Assembly: GCA_964513465.1 (NCBI GenBank)
Contig: CAZEMR010000050.1
Coordinates: 1-21,599 of the forward strand
Reading direction: 5' to 3'
Length of the DNA: 21,599 nucleotides
Origin: CAZEMR01 sp964513465
GTDB lineage: Bacteria; Bacteroidota; Ignavibacteria; Kapaibacteriales; UBA2268
Both the position numbers and the translations under genes were made by a program. Below, one piece after another: positions 14,838 to 21,599 of the stretch; the first letter of the stretch is position 1, and each line of letters begins with the position of its first letter. The notes below the pieces were generated by a model. The model was not told where the DNA came from and did not search any database. It worked only from the letters and a program-made list of their open reading frames with translations.

Positions 14838-16262
14838 TCAGCTTATGTTTTTGCCGGATATATTTATTCCGAGCTGTTCTATCCGGTATCTGAGCTTGGC
14901 GCGGGATATGCCCAGCAGCTTGGCGGCCTTTATCTGGTTGCCGCCGGTTATCTTAAGAGTCTGGATTATCAGATCGCGCAATACATTGGCCATTTCGACT
15001 CCGGATTTTGCGATTTTAAGATAATGCTGCCCCTCGCCGAGCTCTATAGTTCGCGCGGCTTCGGTGGTTTTTCCGCCGGAGCCGGATTTAAGGAAGCTGA
15101 TCGAATCTTTCGAAATCACGTCGTTGGTTTCGAGCAGCACCACACGCTCGATAACGTTTTTCAGCTCGCGTACGTTGCCCTTCCAATAGTAATTGCGCAG
15201 CACTTCTACTGCCTCTGGCGAGAATCCCGTTATATTTTTGCCAAATTTTTTGTTGAAATCATTGACAAAAGATGTCGCAAGCATAATTATATCATCGTCG
15301 CGGTCGCGCAGCGGCGGAAGCGTAATCCGCGCCACATTCAGGCGGTAGAACAAATCCTCGCGGAACTGGCTCTCCTCGACAAGTTTTTCAAGGTTGCGGT
15401 TGGTCGATGCCATCACCCGAACATCCACGGCGATCTCCTTCGATCCGCCCAGACGGTAGAATTTTCGCTCCTGCAATACGCGCAGCAGTTTTACCTGCAG
15501 CTCGAGGCTCAGCTCGGCGATTTCATCGAATAATATTGTGCCGTGCTGCGCCTGTTCGAATTTGCCCTGTTTGACCTTCTCGGTGGCGCCGGTAAATGCG
15601 CCGCGTTCGTAGCCGAACAGCTCGTTCTCGGCCAGCTCGCGCGGGATTGCGCCGCAGTTGATAGTAATGAACGGCCCTTTGGCGCGAGGCGAATTTTCAT
15701 GAATATACCTGGCCATCAGCTCTTTGCCGGTGCCGGATTCGCCGAGTATGAGCACCGTGGTGTCCTCGGCCGAAGATATGATGCGCGCCATTTCCATTGC
15801 TTTCCGCATTCCCTCGGACTTGCCGAGTATCTCGCTGGGCTGGTCTTCCTTAAGCTTTTCGGAAAGAATATCCACCTGGCGGCGGAGATCGTAGTTCTGC
15901 AATGCGCGCTCGACCGAGACCTCGAGCTGCTCGAGATCGAGCGGCTTGACTATGAAGTCTTCGGCGCCGAGCTTCATTGCGCGGACAGCCATTTTGATAT
16001 CCGAAAATGCGGTCATCATAATTACGGGCATCGTATAGCCAAGCTTACGAAGCTGCTCGAGGATATCCAGCCCGTTGAAATGACCAAGAAAAATATCGAG
16101 TAATATCAGATCGGGGCTTACCAGATGGATCTCGTCCTGGGCCTTTTGGGCATCGGTGTAGGTGGCCACCCGCGAATACCGCGCTCCGAGTATCTCGCGC
16201 ACGGTTTCATTGACCAGCTTGTCGTCCTCGATTACCATTATTGTGTAATTTTGTTTTGCCAT
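14838..16262 (-). CDS. NtrC-family sigma-54-dependent response regulator
   Basis: A transcription activator that, when phosphorylated, drives open-complex formation by sigma-54 RNA polymerase. The 474 residues divide into a receiver (1-122; Asp13-Asp14, phosphoacceptor Asp56, Lys106), an AAA+ domain (about 144-375) with Walker A GESGTGKE (174-181), the sigma-54 contact loop GAFTGA (221-226), Walker B GTILFDEI (241-248) and FREDLFYRLNV (300-310), and a Fis-type helix-turn-helix (about 435-466; NQIKAAKLLGISRAKLRYRI). All functional motifs are intact. It starts 24 bases after the PAS histidine kinase gene, its probable partner. Target genes are unknown; I found no convincing sigma-54 promoter in the window. 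Confidence 0.95.
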   Translation of the reverse strand: MAKQNYTIMVIEDDKLVNETVREILGARYSRVATYTDAQKAQDEIHLVSPDLILLDIFLGHFNGLDILEQLRKLGYTMPVIMMTAFSDIKMAVRAMKLGAEDFIVKPLDLEQLEVSVERALQNYDLRRQVDILSEKLKEDQPSEILGKSEGMRKAMEMARIISSAEDTTVLILGESGTGKELMARYIHENSPRAKGPFITINCGAIPRELAENELFGYERGAFTGATEKVKQGKFEQAQHGTILFDEIAELSLELQVKLLRVLQERKFYRLGGSKEIAVDVRVMASTNRNLEKLVEESQFREDLFYRLNVARITLPPLRDRDDDIIMLATSFVNDFNKKFGKNITGFSPEAVEVLRNYYWKGNVRELKNVIERVVLLETNDVISKDSISFLKSGSGGKTTEAARTIELGEGQHYLKIAKSGVEMANVLRDLIIQTLKITGGNQIKAAKLLGISRAKLRYRIEQLGINISGKNIS

Positions 16263-16286
16263 ATACCTGTCCGCTTATATATATAT

Positions 16287-17420
16287 TTATTTGTTATCAG
16301 TGTTTACTGGTAATTTGACGTAAAACGTCGTGCCTTCGCCCAGGTTGCTTTCCACATCGATAATGCCGTTGTGATAATGCAATATTCTCTGGGTTATCGG
16401 CAGCCCAAGCCCGGTACCGTCGGATTTCCGGGTAAAGAACGGGTTGAATATTTTGGTCAGATCCTCCGGCGAAATCCCGCAGCCGTCGTCACATACGGCA
16501 ACTACGGCATACCTGCGCTCGGCGCCGCGGCGGGCAAACGACTCGGTATAGCTTTTAATCGTCACAGTGCCCCGGGTGGTAATGCTGTCCACCGCATTGC
16601 GGATCAGGTTCATAAACACCTGCTGAATCTGTTTGCCGTCGATCGCCACTCTGGGCAGGTCTTTATCAAATTGCAGATCGATCTTAATTTCTTTGCGCTT
16701 GATCCACCCTTTGAGCATATTAAGCGCCGCTTGCACGATATTATTCAGGCTGACCGCATGGATATCCGGCAGTGAGGGACTGGAATAATTCAGAGTTCGC
16801 TCTACTGTTCGCGAAATTCTTTCGGCGCCCTCGAGCGCCAGTTTAATATATGAAAATTCCTTCGCAGTTTCGGGAATATTCCGCTGCAGAATCTGAAGAT
16901 TCAGATTAACTGCCGCCAGAGGATTGCGAATCTCGTGCGATACGCTTGCCGACATCTGTCCAAGCATAACTAATTTGTCTGCAAACACAAGCTTATCGGT
17001 CAGCTCGCGCTGTTCGCTTACGTCGCGGGCTATGGCCTGTATCAGCTTCTGGCCTTCGTATTCCATAAATCGGGCGCTGACCTCGACCATCTGATGAGGA
17101 TGCTCAGGCGTATCCAGCGAGAGCTCGCTAAGCACCACCGGCGAATTGGTCTTTTTTAATAGTTTGAATATTCTTCGGAATTGTGGCAAAGAGGTGCCGA
17201 TGACCTCTTCGCGAGGGATGCCCAGCAACACGGCGGAGTATTCATTGGCATCGAGCACCGACCAGGTTTCGGGTTGGACTATGAACACCGCGTCTGTGGC
17301 GTTGTCGAAAAAAGATTTATACCAGGCGAGCTGTTTCTCGAGCTGCCTTATTCTGGCGTTGCAATCATCCCTGGTATTTATGCTGCGTTTTTCAGTAATT
17401 TCGGGCTCCTTATTATCCAT
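16287..17420 (-). CDS. Soluble PAS-domain sensor histidine kinase (NtrB-like)
   Basis: A 377-residue cytoplasmic kinase without membrane helices. A short coiled coil (about 20-37) leads into a PAS domain (about 36-140, with SFFDNATDAVFIVQPET and DANEYSAVLLG). The dimerisation/phosphoacceptor segment SHEIRNPLAAVNLNLQIL follows, with His162. The ATPase domain has N box QVFMNLIRNAVDSI (Asn275), DDGCGI (311-316), the FNPFFTRKSDGTGLGL lid (325-340) and ends after the final strand. The soluble PAS and HisKA layout is that of NtrB/AtoS-type kinases that pair with sigma-54 activators, as encoded immediately downstream. The PAS ligand cannot be predicted. It lies 81 bases after the TPR lipoprotein gene, so cotranscription is possible but not certain. 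Confidence 0.94.
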   Translation of the reverse strand: MDNKEPEITEKRSINTRDDCNARIRQLEKQLAWYKSFFDNATDAVFIVQPETWSVLDANEYSAVLLGIPREEVIGTSLPQFRRIFKLLKKTNSPVVLSELSLDTPEHPHQMVEVSARFMEYEGQKLIQAIARDVSEQRELTDKLVFADKLVMLGQMSASVSHEIRNPLAAVNLNLQILQRNIPETAKEFSYIKLALEGAERISRTVERTLNYSSPSLPDIHAVSLNNIVQAALNMLKGWIKRKEIKIDLQFDKDLPRVAIDGKQIQQVFMNLIRNAVDSITTRGTVTIKSYTESFARRGAERRYAVVAVCDDGCGISPEDLTKIFNPFFTRKSDGTGLGLPITQRILHYHNGIIDVESNLGEGTTFYVKLPVNTDNK

Positions 17421-17501
17421 TATTAATATATTCTTTCATTCCATAGTACGCTCGTCTATGCAAATATAATTATTAATAATTGAATATAACAGAGCAAAAA
17501 A

Positions 17502-19664
17502 TCAGGGTTTTTCCTTTTTGGGCGGTTCGGTCGTCGTAGAATCGCTCTCGCTGCCCATTATTTCCTTCATCAGGCCATCGCCAGAATCCGGTAATTTCAT
17601 ATCTTTTATTTTGTTTATGTCTTCCATTTGTTTTTCGAGATTCTTCTTGTTTTCCTCGAATGCCTTGCCGGGGGCCTTCTTGATTTCGTCCCATACCTTG
17701 CCTGGCTCGTTGAATATATCCATCAGATTCATGCCGTCGTTCTTCTGCAGCTTGGCCGGATCGATAGCGGTTGGCTGCTCGATGAATTTATGCACCGGCG
17801 AAGCGTGATACTCTATGATTTTCTTAGGCTTCAGCGAATCAGGTATTTCGCCGCCGGCCTGAACCGCAAGCATATATTCCACTCCGGTGCGCACATCTTC
17901 GGCATATATCGTATTCGAATATTTCTGAATTAATAATTGATAATAATATAGGGCGCTGTCGAGGCTGTCCAGATGCTTTTCGTATATCCAGCCAATCGTA
18001 TAGAGCGACTTCGGTGCGTAGCTCGTTTTCGGGAATCGCTCATATACCTGGCGGAATTGATTAATCGAAAACGGGTAATTGCCATAATTCATTAGCTGGA
18101 CGCCGGATGAATACAGCTCGTAGACAGTATCGATAACAAACGATTCGGTATAGCCAAGTACGTCCATCGCCTCCTGACCGTAATCAGTCAGAGGATAGTT
18201 TTGCACCAGCACCTCGAGCAAAGAATCCGAACGGCGGGGGTCGTCCTCGCCGATTATCCGTGAATATGCAAATATATATCTGGCCGATCGTTTGTCGAAT
18301 GGCGGAGTTACCTTTGCCGCATTCTCATAATAATACTTTGCCGAATCGAGATTGTCGAGCTGCTCGTGGATTCGTCCGATCTCGAACAGAAGCAACGCAA
18401 GCGTCGCCTTGGTGGTGTCCGACTGAGTCTTGCCCTCGGCGTAGTCCTTCATCCGCGGCGCGGCGGCATTGATTTTATATTCCCACGAACTCAGCAGCTC
18501 GTGCATTTTGTTGGACATATCGAACACAGGGGTGCGCACATTCCGCGAGCGCGCAAAATATTCCATTGCGGTTTTATAATCGTCATTTTCGTAGTAATCC
18601 ATCCCGGTTTCGTAATAAACCACCAGCACCGGCGGTAGGTTGCCGAATGCCGTATCGGCGTATTCCTCTACGATTTTCAGCGCGTTATACCGCTTATTCT
18701 GGCGCAGTATCTGCATGTGCTCGGCGAAGATATAAGCCAGCCATTCCTCGTTGTTGCGGTCGGCCTCAAGGTCGTAGAGTATATCGGTGGATTCCTCATA
18801 TCGATCCAGCCGCGTAAGGCAGGCGGCCTCGTATAGATTCGCCTCGAATTCGGTCACATAATCCGGCGAATAGCTATGCACCGCCCGGAAGGCTTCCAGA
18901 GCATTTTCGAATTCGCCCAGCCGATAATATAACGCTGCCAGATCGGTCTGCCAACGCGCGGTATATGTGTCGTCATCCGACTGCGCAATAGCCTGTTTAT
19001 ACGGCCTGAGCGCGCCTTCGCGGTCGCTCTCGTATAGCGCCAGCTCTGCCTGGATGCGGAATGCCTCGCTCAATATATCATATCGCTCGAGCTGCCAGGC
19101 GATATCGACAGTACGCGAAAGCATGATCTTGCCCGAATAGAATTTTCTCTGAATAAGTAAATTTTTTGACAAAAGTAGATGTGCGTCAGGCGAATATTCC
19201 CCGGCGGGATAACGGTCGATCAGCTCGCTGCATTTGATCTGCGAAGGTATCCACTCTTCGCGATAAAAATACGACTTTGCCATCAGGTAGAGCGTGCCTT
19301 CCACATAGTCCGAATGCGGATGCTTTGCGAGTATTTTCGAGCCTTTTATAATAATTGAATCCAGCTTGACCGCCACAGCCTGGCGCTTCTGCTGGGTGAC
19401 GACAAATTCCTGCATAAAGGGGGGCGGCCCCGAAGTAGGCGCGAAATCCGACTCGATTTTTAGTTCGGGAACAAATATCCGCGGATTAATTCGCTTTTTT
19501 TCTTCGAAATAATCGAATTCCTCTTCGGACTTGTTCATCAGCCGGTCGGCATTATAATATGTATTATAATACGTTGTGAAATTATCCCACTGGTGGCATC
19601 CGGCCAGCATTATCAGCATCGCAAACGCAAACCAGATCGATTTTATGCCGGAATTTTTTCTCAT
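17502..19664 (-). CDS. TPR-repeat lipoprotein, possible SprE/PorW-like protein
   Basis: A 720-residue lipoprotein. The signal peptide ends in a lipobox, LAGC, with Cys23 as the lipidated residue and no Asp at +2. An aromatic, Asn-rich segment after it (WDNFTTYYNTYYNADRLM, 26-43) recalls the start of mature SprE/PorW proteins from gliding and T9SS systems. The bulk is helical with many TPR-like units, for example DLAALYYRLGEFENALEAF, EIGRIHEQLDNLDSAKYYY and IGWIYEKHLDSLDSALYYY. The C-terminal 80 residues are charged, with a helical stretch and a Pro/Lys tail. T9SS cargo is encoded nearby, so a SprE/PorW role is attractive. However, many TPR lipoproteins (BamD- or YbgF-like) look similar, and I cannot confirm orthology by eye. 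It precedes the histidine kinase gene on the same strand. Confidence 0.8.
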   Translation of the reverse strand: MRKNSGIKSIWFAFAMLIMLAGCHQWDNFTTYYNTYYNADRLMNKSEEEFDYFEEKKRINPRIFVPELKIESDFAPTSGPPPFMQEFVVTQQKRQAVAVKLDSIIIKGSKILAKHPHSDYVEGTLYLMAKSYFYREEWIPSQIKCSELIDRYPAGEYSPDAHLLLSKNLLIQRKFYSGKIMLSRTVDIAWQLERYDILSEAFRIQAELALYESDREGALRPYKQAIAQSDDDTYTARWQTDLAALYYRLGEFENALEAFRAVHSYSPDYVTEFEANLYEAACLTRLDRYEESTDILYDLEADRNNEEWLAYIFAEHMQILRQNKRYNALKIVEEYADTAFGNLPPVLVVYYETGMDYYENDDYKTAMEYFARSRNVRTPVFDMSNKMHELLSSWEYKINAAAPRMKDYAEGKTQSDTTKATLALLLFEIGRIHEQLDNLDSAKYYYENAAKVTPPFDKRSARYIFAYSRIIGEDDPRRSDSLLEVLVQNYPLTDYGQEAMDVLGYTESFVIDTVYELYSSGVQLMNYGNYPFSINQFRQVYERFPKTSYAPKSLYTIGWIYEKHLDSLDSALYYYQLLIQKYSNTIYAEDVRTGVEYMLAVQAGGEIPDSLKPKKIIEYHASPVHKFIEQPTAIDPAKLQKNDGMNLMDIFNEPGKVWDEIKKAPGKAFEENKKNLEKQMEDINKIKDMKLPDSGDGLMKEIMGSESDSTTTEPPKKEKP

Positions 19665-19816
19665 TATTCAAATAAATCAGTATTGTGGTCAATCCTGCGA
19701 TATGGGGTAATGCAAATCTCCCCGCCGCATATATATTAATCAGCTTTTATAATAGACTTTTTTTCCGGAAAATATTATATAATCGCTTTAAATAAATATA
19801 TATTTCGCCTTATGAA

Positions 19817-20101
19817 TCAAAAATTCTCGATATGCTCCTTCAATTCATTGAGCGCAGCCGACTGAGGATCCTCCGGGAGTACCAGCCGGATCGACTGGTT
19901 CCCCTCGGCGCCCTTGACTGTCATTTTTCCGCGTATAATCAGTTTGAAAAAGGGCTTAGGCAGCTTATCATTATATATCAATTTGCCCAGCTCGCCAAGG
20001 TAATATATGAATTCATGCGTGATTGGCACGTCAAGCAACCAGTCACGCACATTAGTCCCCTCAAGGCAGCCCTTTATTTCTTTATTGCCGATTACTTTCA
20101 T
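19817..20101 (-). CDS. Small protein of unknown function coupled to the class V aminotransferase
   Basis: I do not recognise this 94-residue protein. It has no signal peptide or membrane helix. Its only cysteine is Cys12 (EIKGCLEG). The middle has aromatic and hydrophobic stretches (HEFIYYLGELGKLIYND and KPFFKLIIRGKMTVKG), then a likely beta strand and a C-terminal helix, so a compact alpha/beta fold is plausible. Its ATG overlaps the stop codon of the upstream enzyme gene (ATGA at 20098-20101), the signature of translational coupling. Stoichiometric production with the enzyme suggests a partner or sulfur-acceptor role, but that rests on gene arrangement only. The 152 bases after it show no clear terminator. 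Confidence 0.85.
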   Translation of the reverse strand: MKVIGNKEIKGCLEGTNVRDWLLDVPITHEFIYYLGELGKLIYNDKLPKPFFKLIIRGKMTVKGAEGNQSIRLVLPEDPQSAALNELKEHIENF

Positions 20102-21258
20102 CTTCTGACCATGGTTTTTACAATATCCTTTATCGCATCGATGAATTTTTCGATCTCTTCATCTTTGGTAAAGAACGAAGGACTCGCCCGCACAGTGCCC
20201 CAGGGATGCACACCGAGCGCCTCGAGCAATAGCGGAGCGCAGTGCAGCCCCGACCGCACGCTGATGTCGTAAGAGCTTTCGAGTACGTAATTTACTTCCT
20301 CGGGCACTAAATTCTTGATATTAAAGCAGAATACGGTGCAGCTCGAGTGGTCGTCCATATTATTGTAAACCGTGATCTCCTCGATCGGTTCGAGCTCTTC
20401 CATTATGCGGCCGAGCTGGCGTTTTTTGTGGTCGCAGATCGCGTCGATACCGCGCTCGAGCACCCACTGGACGCCTGCGCGCAGCGATACGATACCCGGC
20501 AGATTCGGCGTGCCCGCTTCGTAGAATATCGGCATGCCCTCGGGCTGGGTGAGCACTTCGCTGAGTATGCCTGTGCCGCCGACCTTCAGCGGACGCGGTT
20601 TCATGCCCTCGCGAATGTATAAACCGCCGATGCCCGGCATTCCGTAGAGCGATTTGTGGCCGGTGAATGCCATGAAATCGATGTCCATATCGACGACGTC
20701 GATAGGCAGAGCTCCAGCCGACTGCGACGCATCGACGATGAAATAGCAATCGTTTTTGTGGGCGATTTCGGCGATGGCTTTGATGTCCAGCACCTGGCCG
20801 GTTACGTTCGAGCAATGATTGACCACCACCGCGCGGGTATCCGGACGGATTGCGCGCTCTATATTCTCCGGCGGCACGTATGCCTTATCGTCGCAATCCA
20901 CGAAATCGACTTCGATTTTGCCCTCTTCCTTCATCATCATAAGCGGGCGGATAACCGAGTTGTGCTCGATTTTGGTCGATACCACATGGCCGCCCTCGAG
21001 CGGCAACCCCTTGAGCGCAATGTTCAGCGCCTCGGTGCTGCCCGACGTAAAGACGATCTGTTCGGCTTTTGGCACATTAAACAGTTCGGCGAGCTTTTCG
21101 CGCGTGTTGAAAATAAAATCCTCGGATTCTTTTTCGATACCGGAGCGTTCGGAATGCGAGGGAGGGGCGATGAGATAGCTGTTGACTGCGTTGACGACTT
21201 CCTGCGGCTTGGGGAAGGTGGTAGCCGCATTATTCATATAGATCATAGTTTTACCCAT
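20098..21258 (-). CDS. Class V PLP-dependent aminotransferase, cysteine desulfurase-like
   Basis: The 386-residue fold type I enzyme belongs to the NifS/SufS/CsdA superfamily and most resembles the 'cysteine desulfurase family protein' subgroup (the EF2568-like family). Visible residues are NNAATTFPKP at the N-terminus, the TSGSTEALN cofactor loop (71-79), His99 in IEHNSV stacking on PLP, Asp176 and Gln179 in VDASQSAG, the Schiff-base lysine Lys202 in FTGHKSLYG, active-site Cys340 in RSGLHCAP, and Arg357 in GTVRAS, the substrate carboxylate anchor. A full set of catalytic residues with Cys340 predicts cysteine desulfuration or selenocysteine lyase-type chemistry. No iscU, sufBCD or selD lies nearby; the partner is the coupled 94-residue protein. 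An in-frame ATG at 21246 is an alternative start. Confidence 0.9.
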   Translation of the reverse strand: MGKTMIYMNNAATTFPKPQEVVNAVNSYLIAPPSHSERSGIEKESEDFIFNTREKLAELFNVPKAEQIVFTSGSTEALNIALKGLPLEGGHVVSTKIEHNSVIRPLMMMKEEGKIEVDFVDCDDKAYVPPENIERAIRPDTRAVVVNHCSNVTGQVLDIKAIAEIAHKNDCYFIVDASQSAGALPIDVVDMDIDFMAFTGHKSLYGMPGIGGLYIREGMKPRPLKVGGTGILSEVLTQPEGMPIFYEAGTPNLPGIVSLRAGVQWVLERGIDAICDHKKRQLGRIMEELEPIEEITVYNNMDDHSSCTVFCFNIKNLVPEEVNYVLESSYDISVRSGLHCAPLLLEALGVHPWGTVRASPSFFTKDEEIEKFIDAIKDIVKTMVRR

Positions 21259-21272
21259 TTATTAGCAGAAAA

Positions 21273-21301
21273 ATTACATTACGCATTTTGCAATTTATCA
21301 A
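21273..21301 (-). promoter_or_regulatory. Candidate promoter for the aminotransferase operon
   Basis: TTGATA (21296-21301) and TGTAAT (21273-21278) are spaced by exactly 17 bases, each matching five of six sigma-70 consensus bases. The predicted start near 21266 leaves a leader of only about 8 bases before the ATG at 21258, or about 20 before the alternative ATG at 21246. Confidence 0.4.
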
Positions 21302-21335
21302 CTTAGGTAAAAACTGAAAAATCAAAAAATTAAAA

Positions 21336-21599
21336 TTAGTAAATAATTAAATAAGGAAGATAAAAGATGGTCAATCGACCTTGACAACCCGCAAGGCGCG
21401 CGCCTCTCTGCCACACTGGATATATATATAATACGCCCCGGCCGGATATTTGGAGAAATCGATTGTGAGAGAAATTATTTTGAACAATTGCATCCTTTTC
21501 AGCGAATATTTTTCCCTGCGCATCAATGATTTGATAATGCACATTCGGCTGCCCACAATCGGTCTTTATTGTCACTGAATTAGTTGTAGGATTTGGGTA
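21336..21599 (-). CDS. 3' end of a T9SS cargo protein with sorting domain, apparently frameshifted (partial)
   Basis: The gene enters from the right edge. Its in-window frame begins YPNPTTNSVTIKTD, continues HYQIIDAQGKIFAEKDAIVQ, and so opens a type A T9SS C-terminal sorting domain, the signal that carries proteins across the outer membrane in FCB bacteria. After the VQNN segment the frame loses the family pattern and runs on to a stop at 21336. Shifting by one base at the AAAATAATTT stretch (21472-21481) restores it: LTIDFSKYPAGAYYIYI, ending RVVKVD and a stop at 21371-21373. That is the normal end of such a domain. So one extra base, a mutation or a sequencing error in a homopolymer, has probably displaced the true terminus. 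The function of the passenger part is not visible. Confidence 0.75.
   Translation of the reverse strand, partial: YPNPTTNSVTIKTDCGQPNVHYQIIDAQGKIFAEKDAIVQNNFSHNRFLQISGRGVLYIYPVWQRGARLAGCQGRLTIFYLPYLIIY

Noticed and set aside
17502..19664. BamD or YbgF identity for the TPR lipoprotein.
   Set aside because: At 720 residues it is far longer than BamD, and the context has no bam, tol or pal genes. It was kept as a possible SprE/PorW-like protein.
19711..19729. Sigma-54-like site upstream of the TPR lipoprotein (minus strand, TGCGGCGGGG...TTTGCA).
   Set aside because: The GG and GC elements are 11 bases apart instead of the required 10, and the -24 part lacks TGGCAC. Sigma-54 promoters tolerate spacing changes poorly.
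19741..19790. TTTTCCGGAAAA palindrome after the 94-residue gene as a possible terminator.
   Set aside because: It is a loopless palindrome with a 2-bp GC core at most once a loop is allowed, so it cannot form a stable hairpin.

Overview
The window reads as a chromosomal segment of a free-living, respiring, chemotactic bacterium of the FCB (Fibrobacterota/Chlorobiota/Bacteroidota) group. The main reason is the right edge, where a minus-strand coding end carries a YPNP box and a type IX secretion (T9SS) type A C-terminal sorting domain. A large TPR lipoprotein that could be a SprE/PorW-type T9SS component, and a ClpS of the 'NDE-HTFDEV' type that I associate from memory with Chlorobi/Ignavibacteria-like lineages, fit this. 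An Ignavibacteria- or Kapabacteria-like organism is my best guess, but this is inference and not a database result. Intergenic DNA is AT-rich and coding DNA has moderate GC. Almost all genes lie on the minus strand; only clpS is on the plus strand. I see no tRNA, rRNA, CRISPR array, insertion sequence or phage gene.

Layout from left to right: (1) 1-59, the first codons of a minus-strand exported protein. (2) 225-5338, nuoL-nuoM-nuoN on the minus strand, the three antiporter-like membrane subunits of complex I, closed by an intrinsic terminator at 176-199 and detached from the rest of the nuo genes. (3) 5339-5674, a divergent regulatory gap with a predicted promoter for clpS and a GC-rich foldable leader before nuoL. 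(4) 5675-5956, clpS. (5) 5977-14651, a chemotaxis cluster in transcription order: HEAT-repeat protein, cheR, a CheY-like receiver, cheY, cheZ-like, cheA, an intrinsic terminator, cheB, and an acidic protein with a CSCG motif. (6) 14838-17420, a soluble PAS histidine kinase followed by an NtrC-type sigma-54 activator. (7) 17502-19664, a TPR lipoprotein. (8) 19817-21258, a class V aminotransferase/cysteine desulfurase-like enzyme translationally coupled to a 94-residue unknown protein. (9) 21336-21599, the 3' end of a T9SS cargo gene with an apparent one-base frameshift.

How the genes work together: CheA, CheY, CheR, CheB and a CheZ-type phosphatase form a complete excitation and adaptation core, but no receptor, CheW, flagellar or pilus gene is visible, so input and output must be encoded elsewhere. 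The most unusual feature is the CheZ-like protein. Its acidic tail carries three copies of an SQ(D/N/E)DIDA(M/L)F motif that resembles the CheY-binding N-terminus of FliM. The HEAT-repeat protein at the head of the cluster and the acidic protein at its end are not standard chemotaxis components and are candidates for lineage-specific adaptors.
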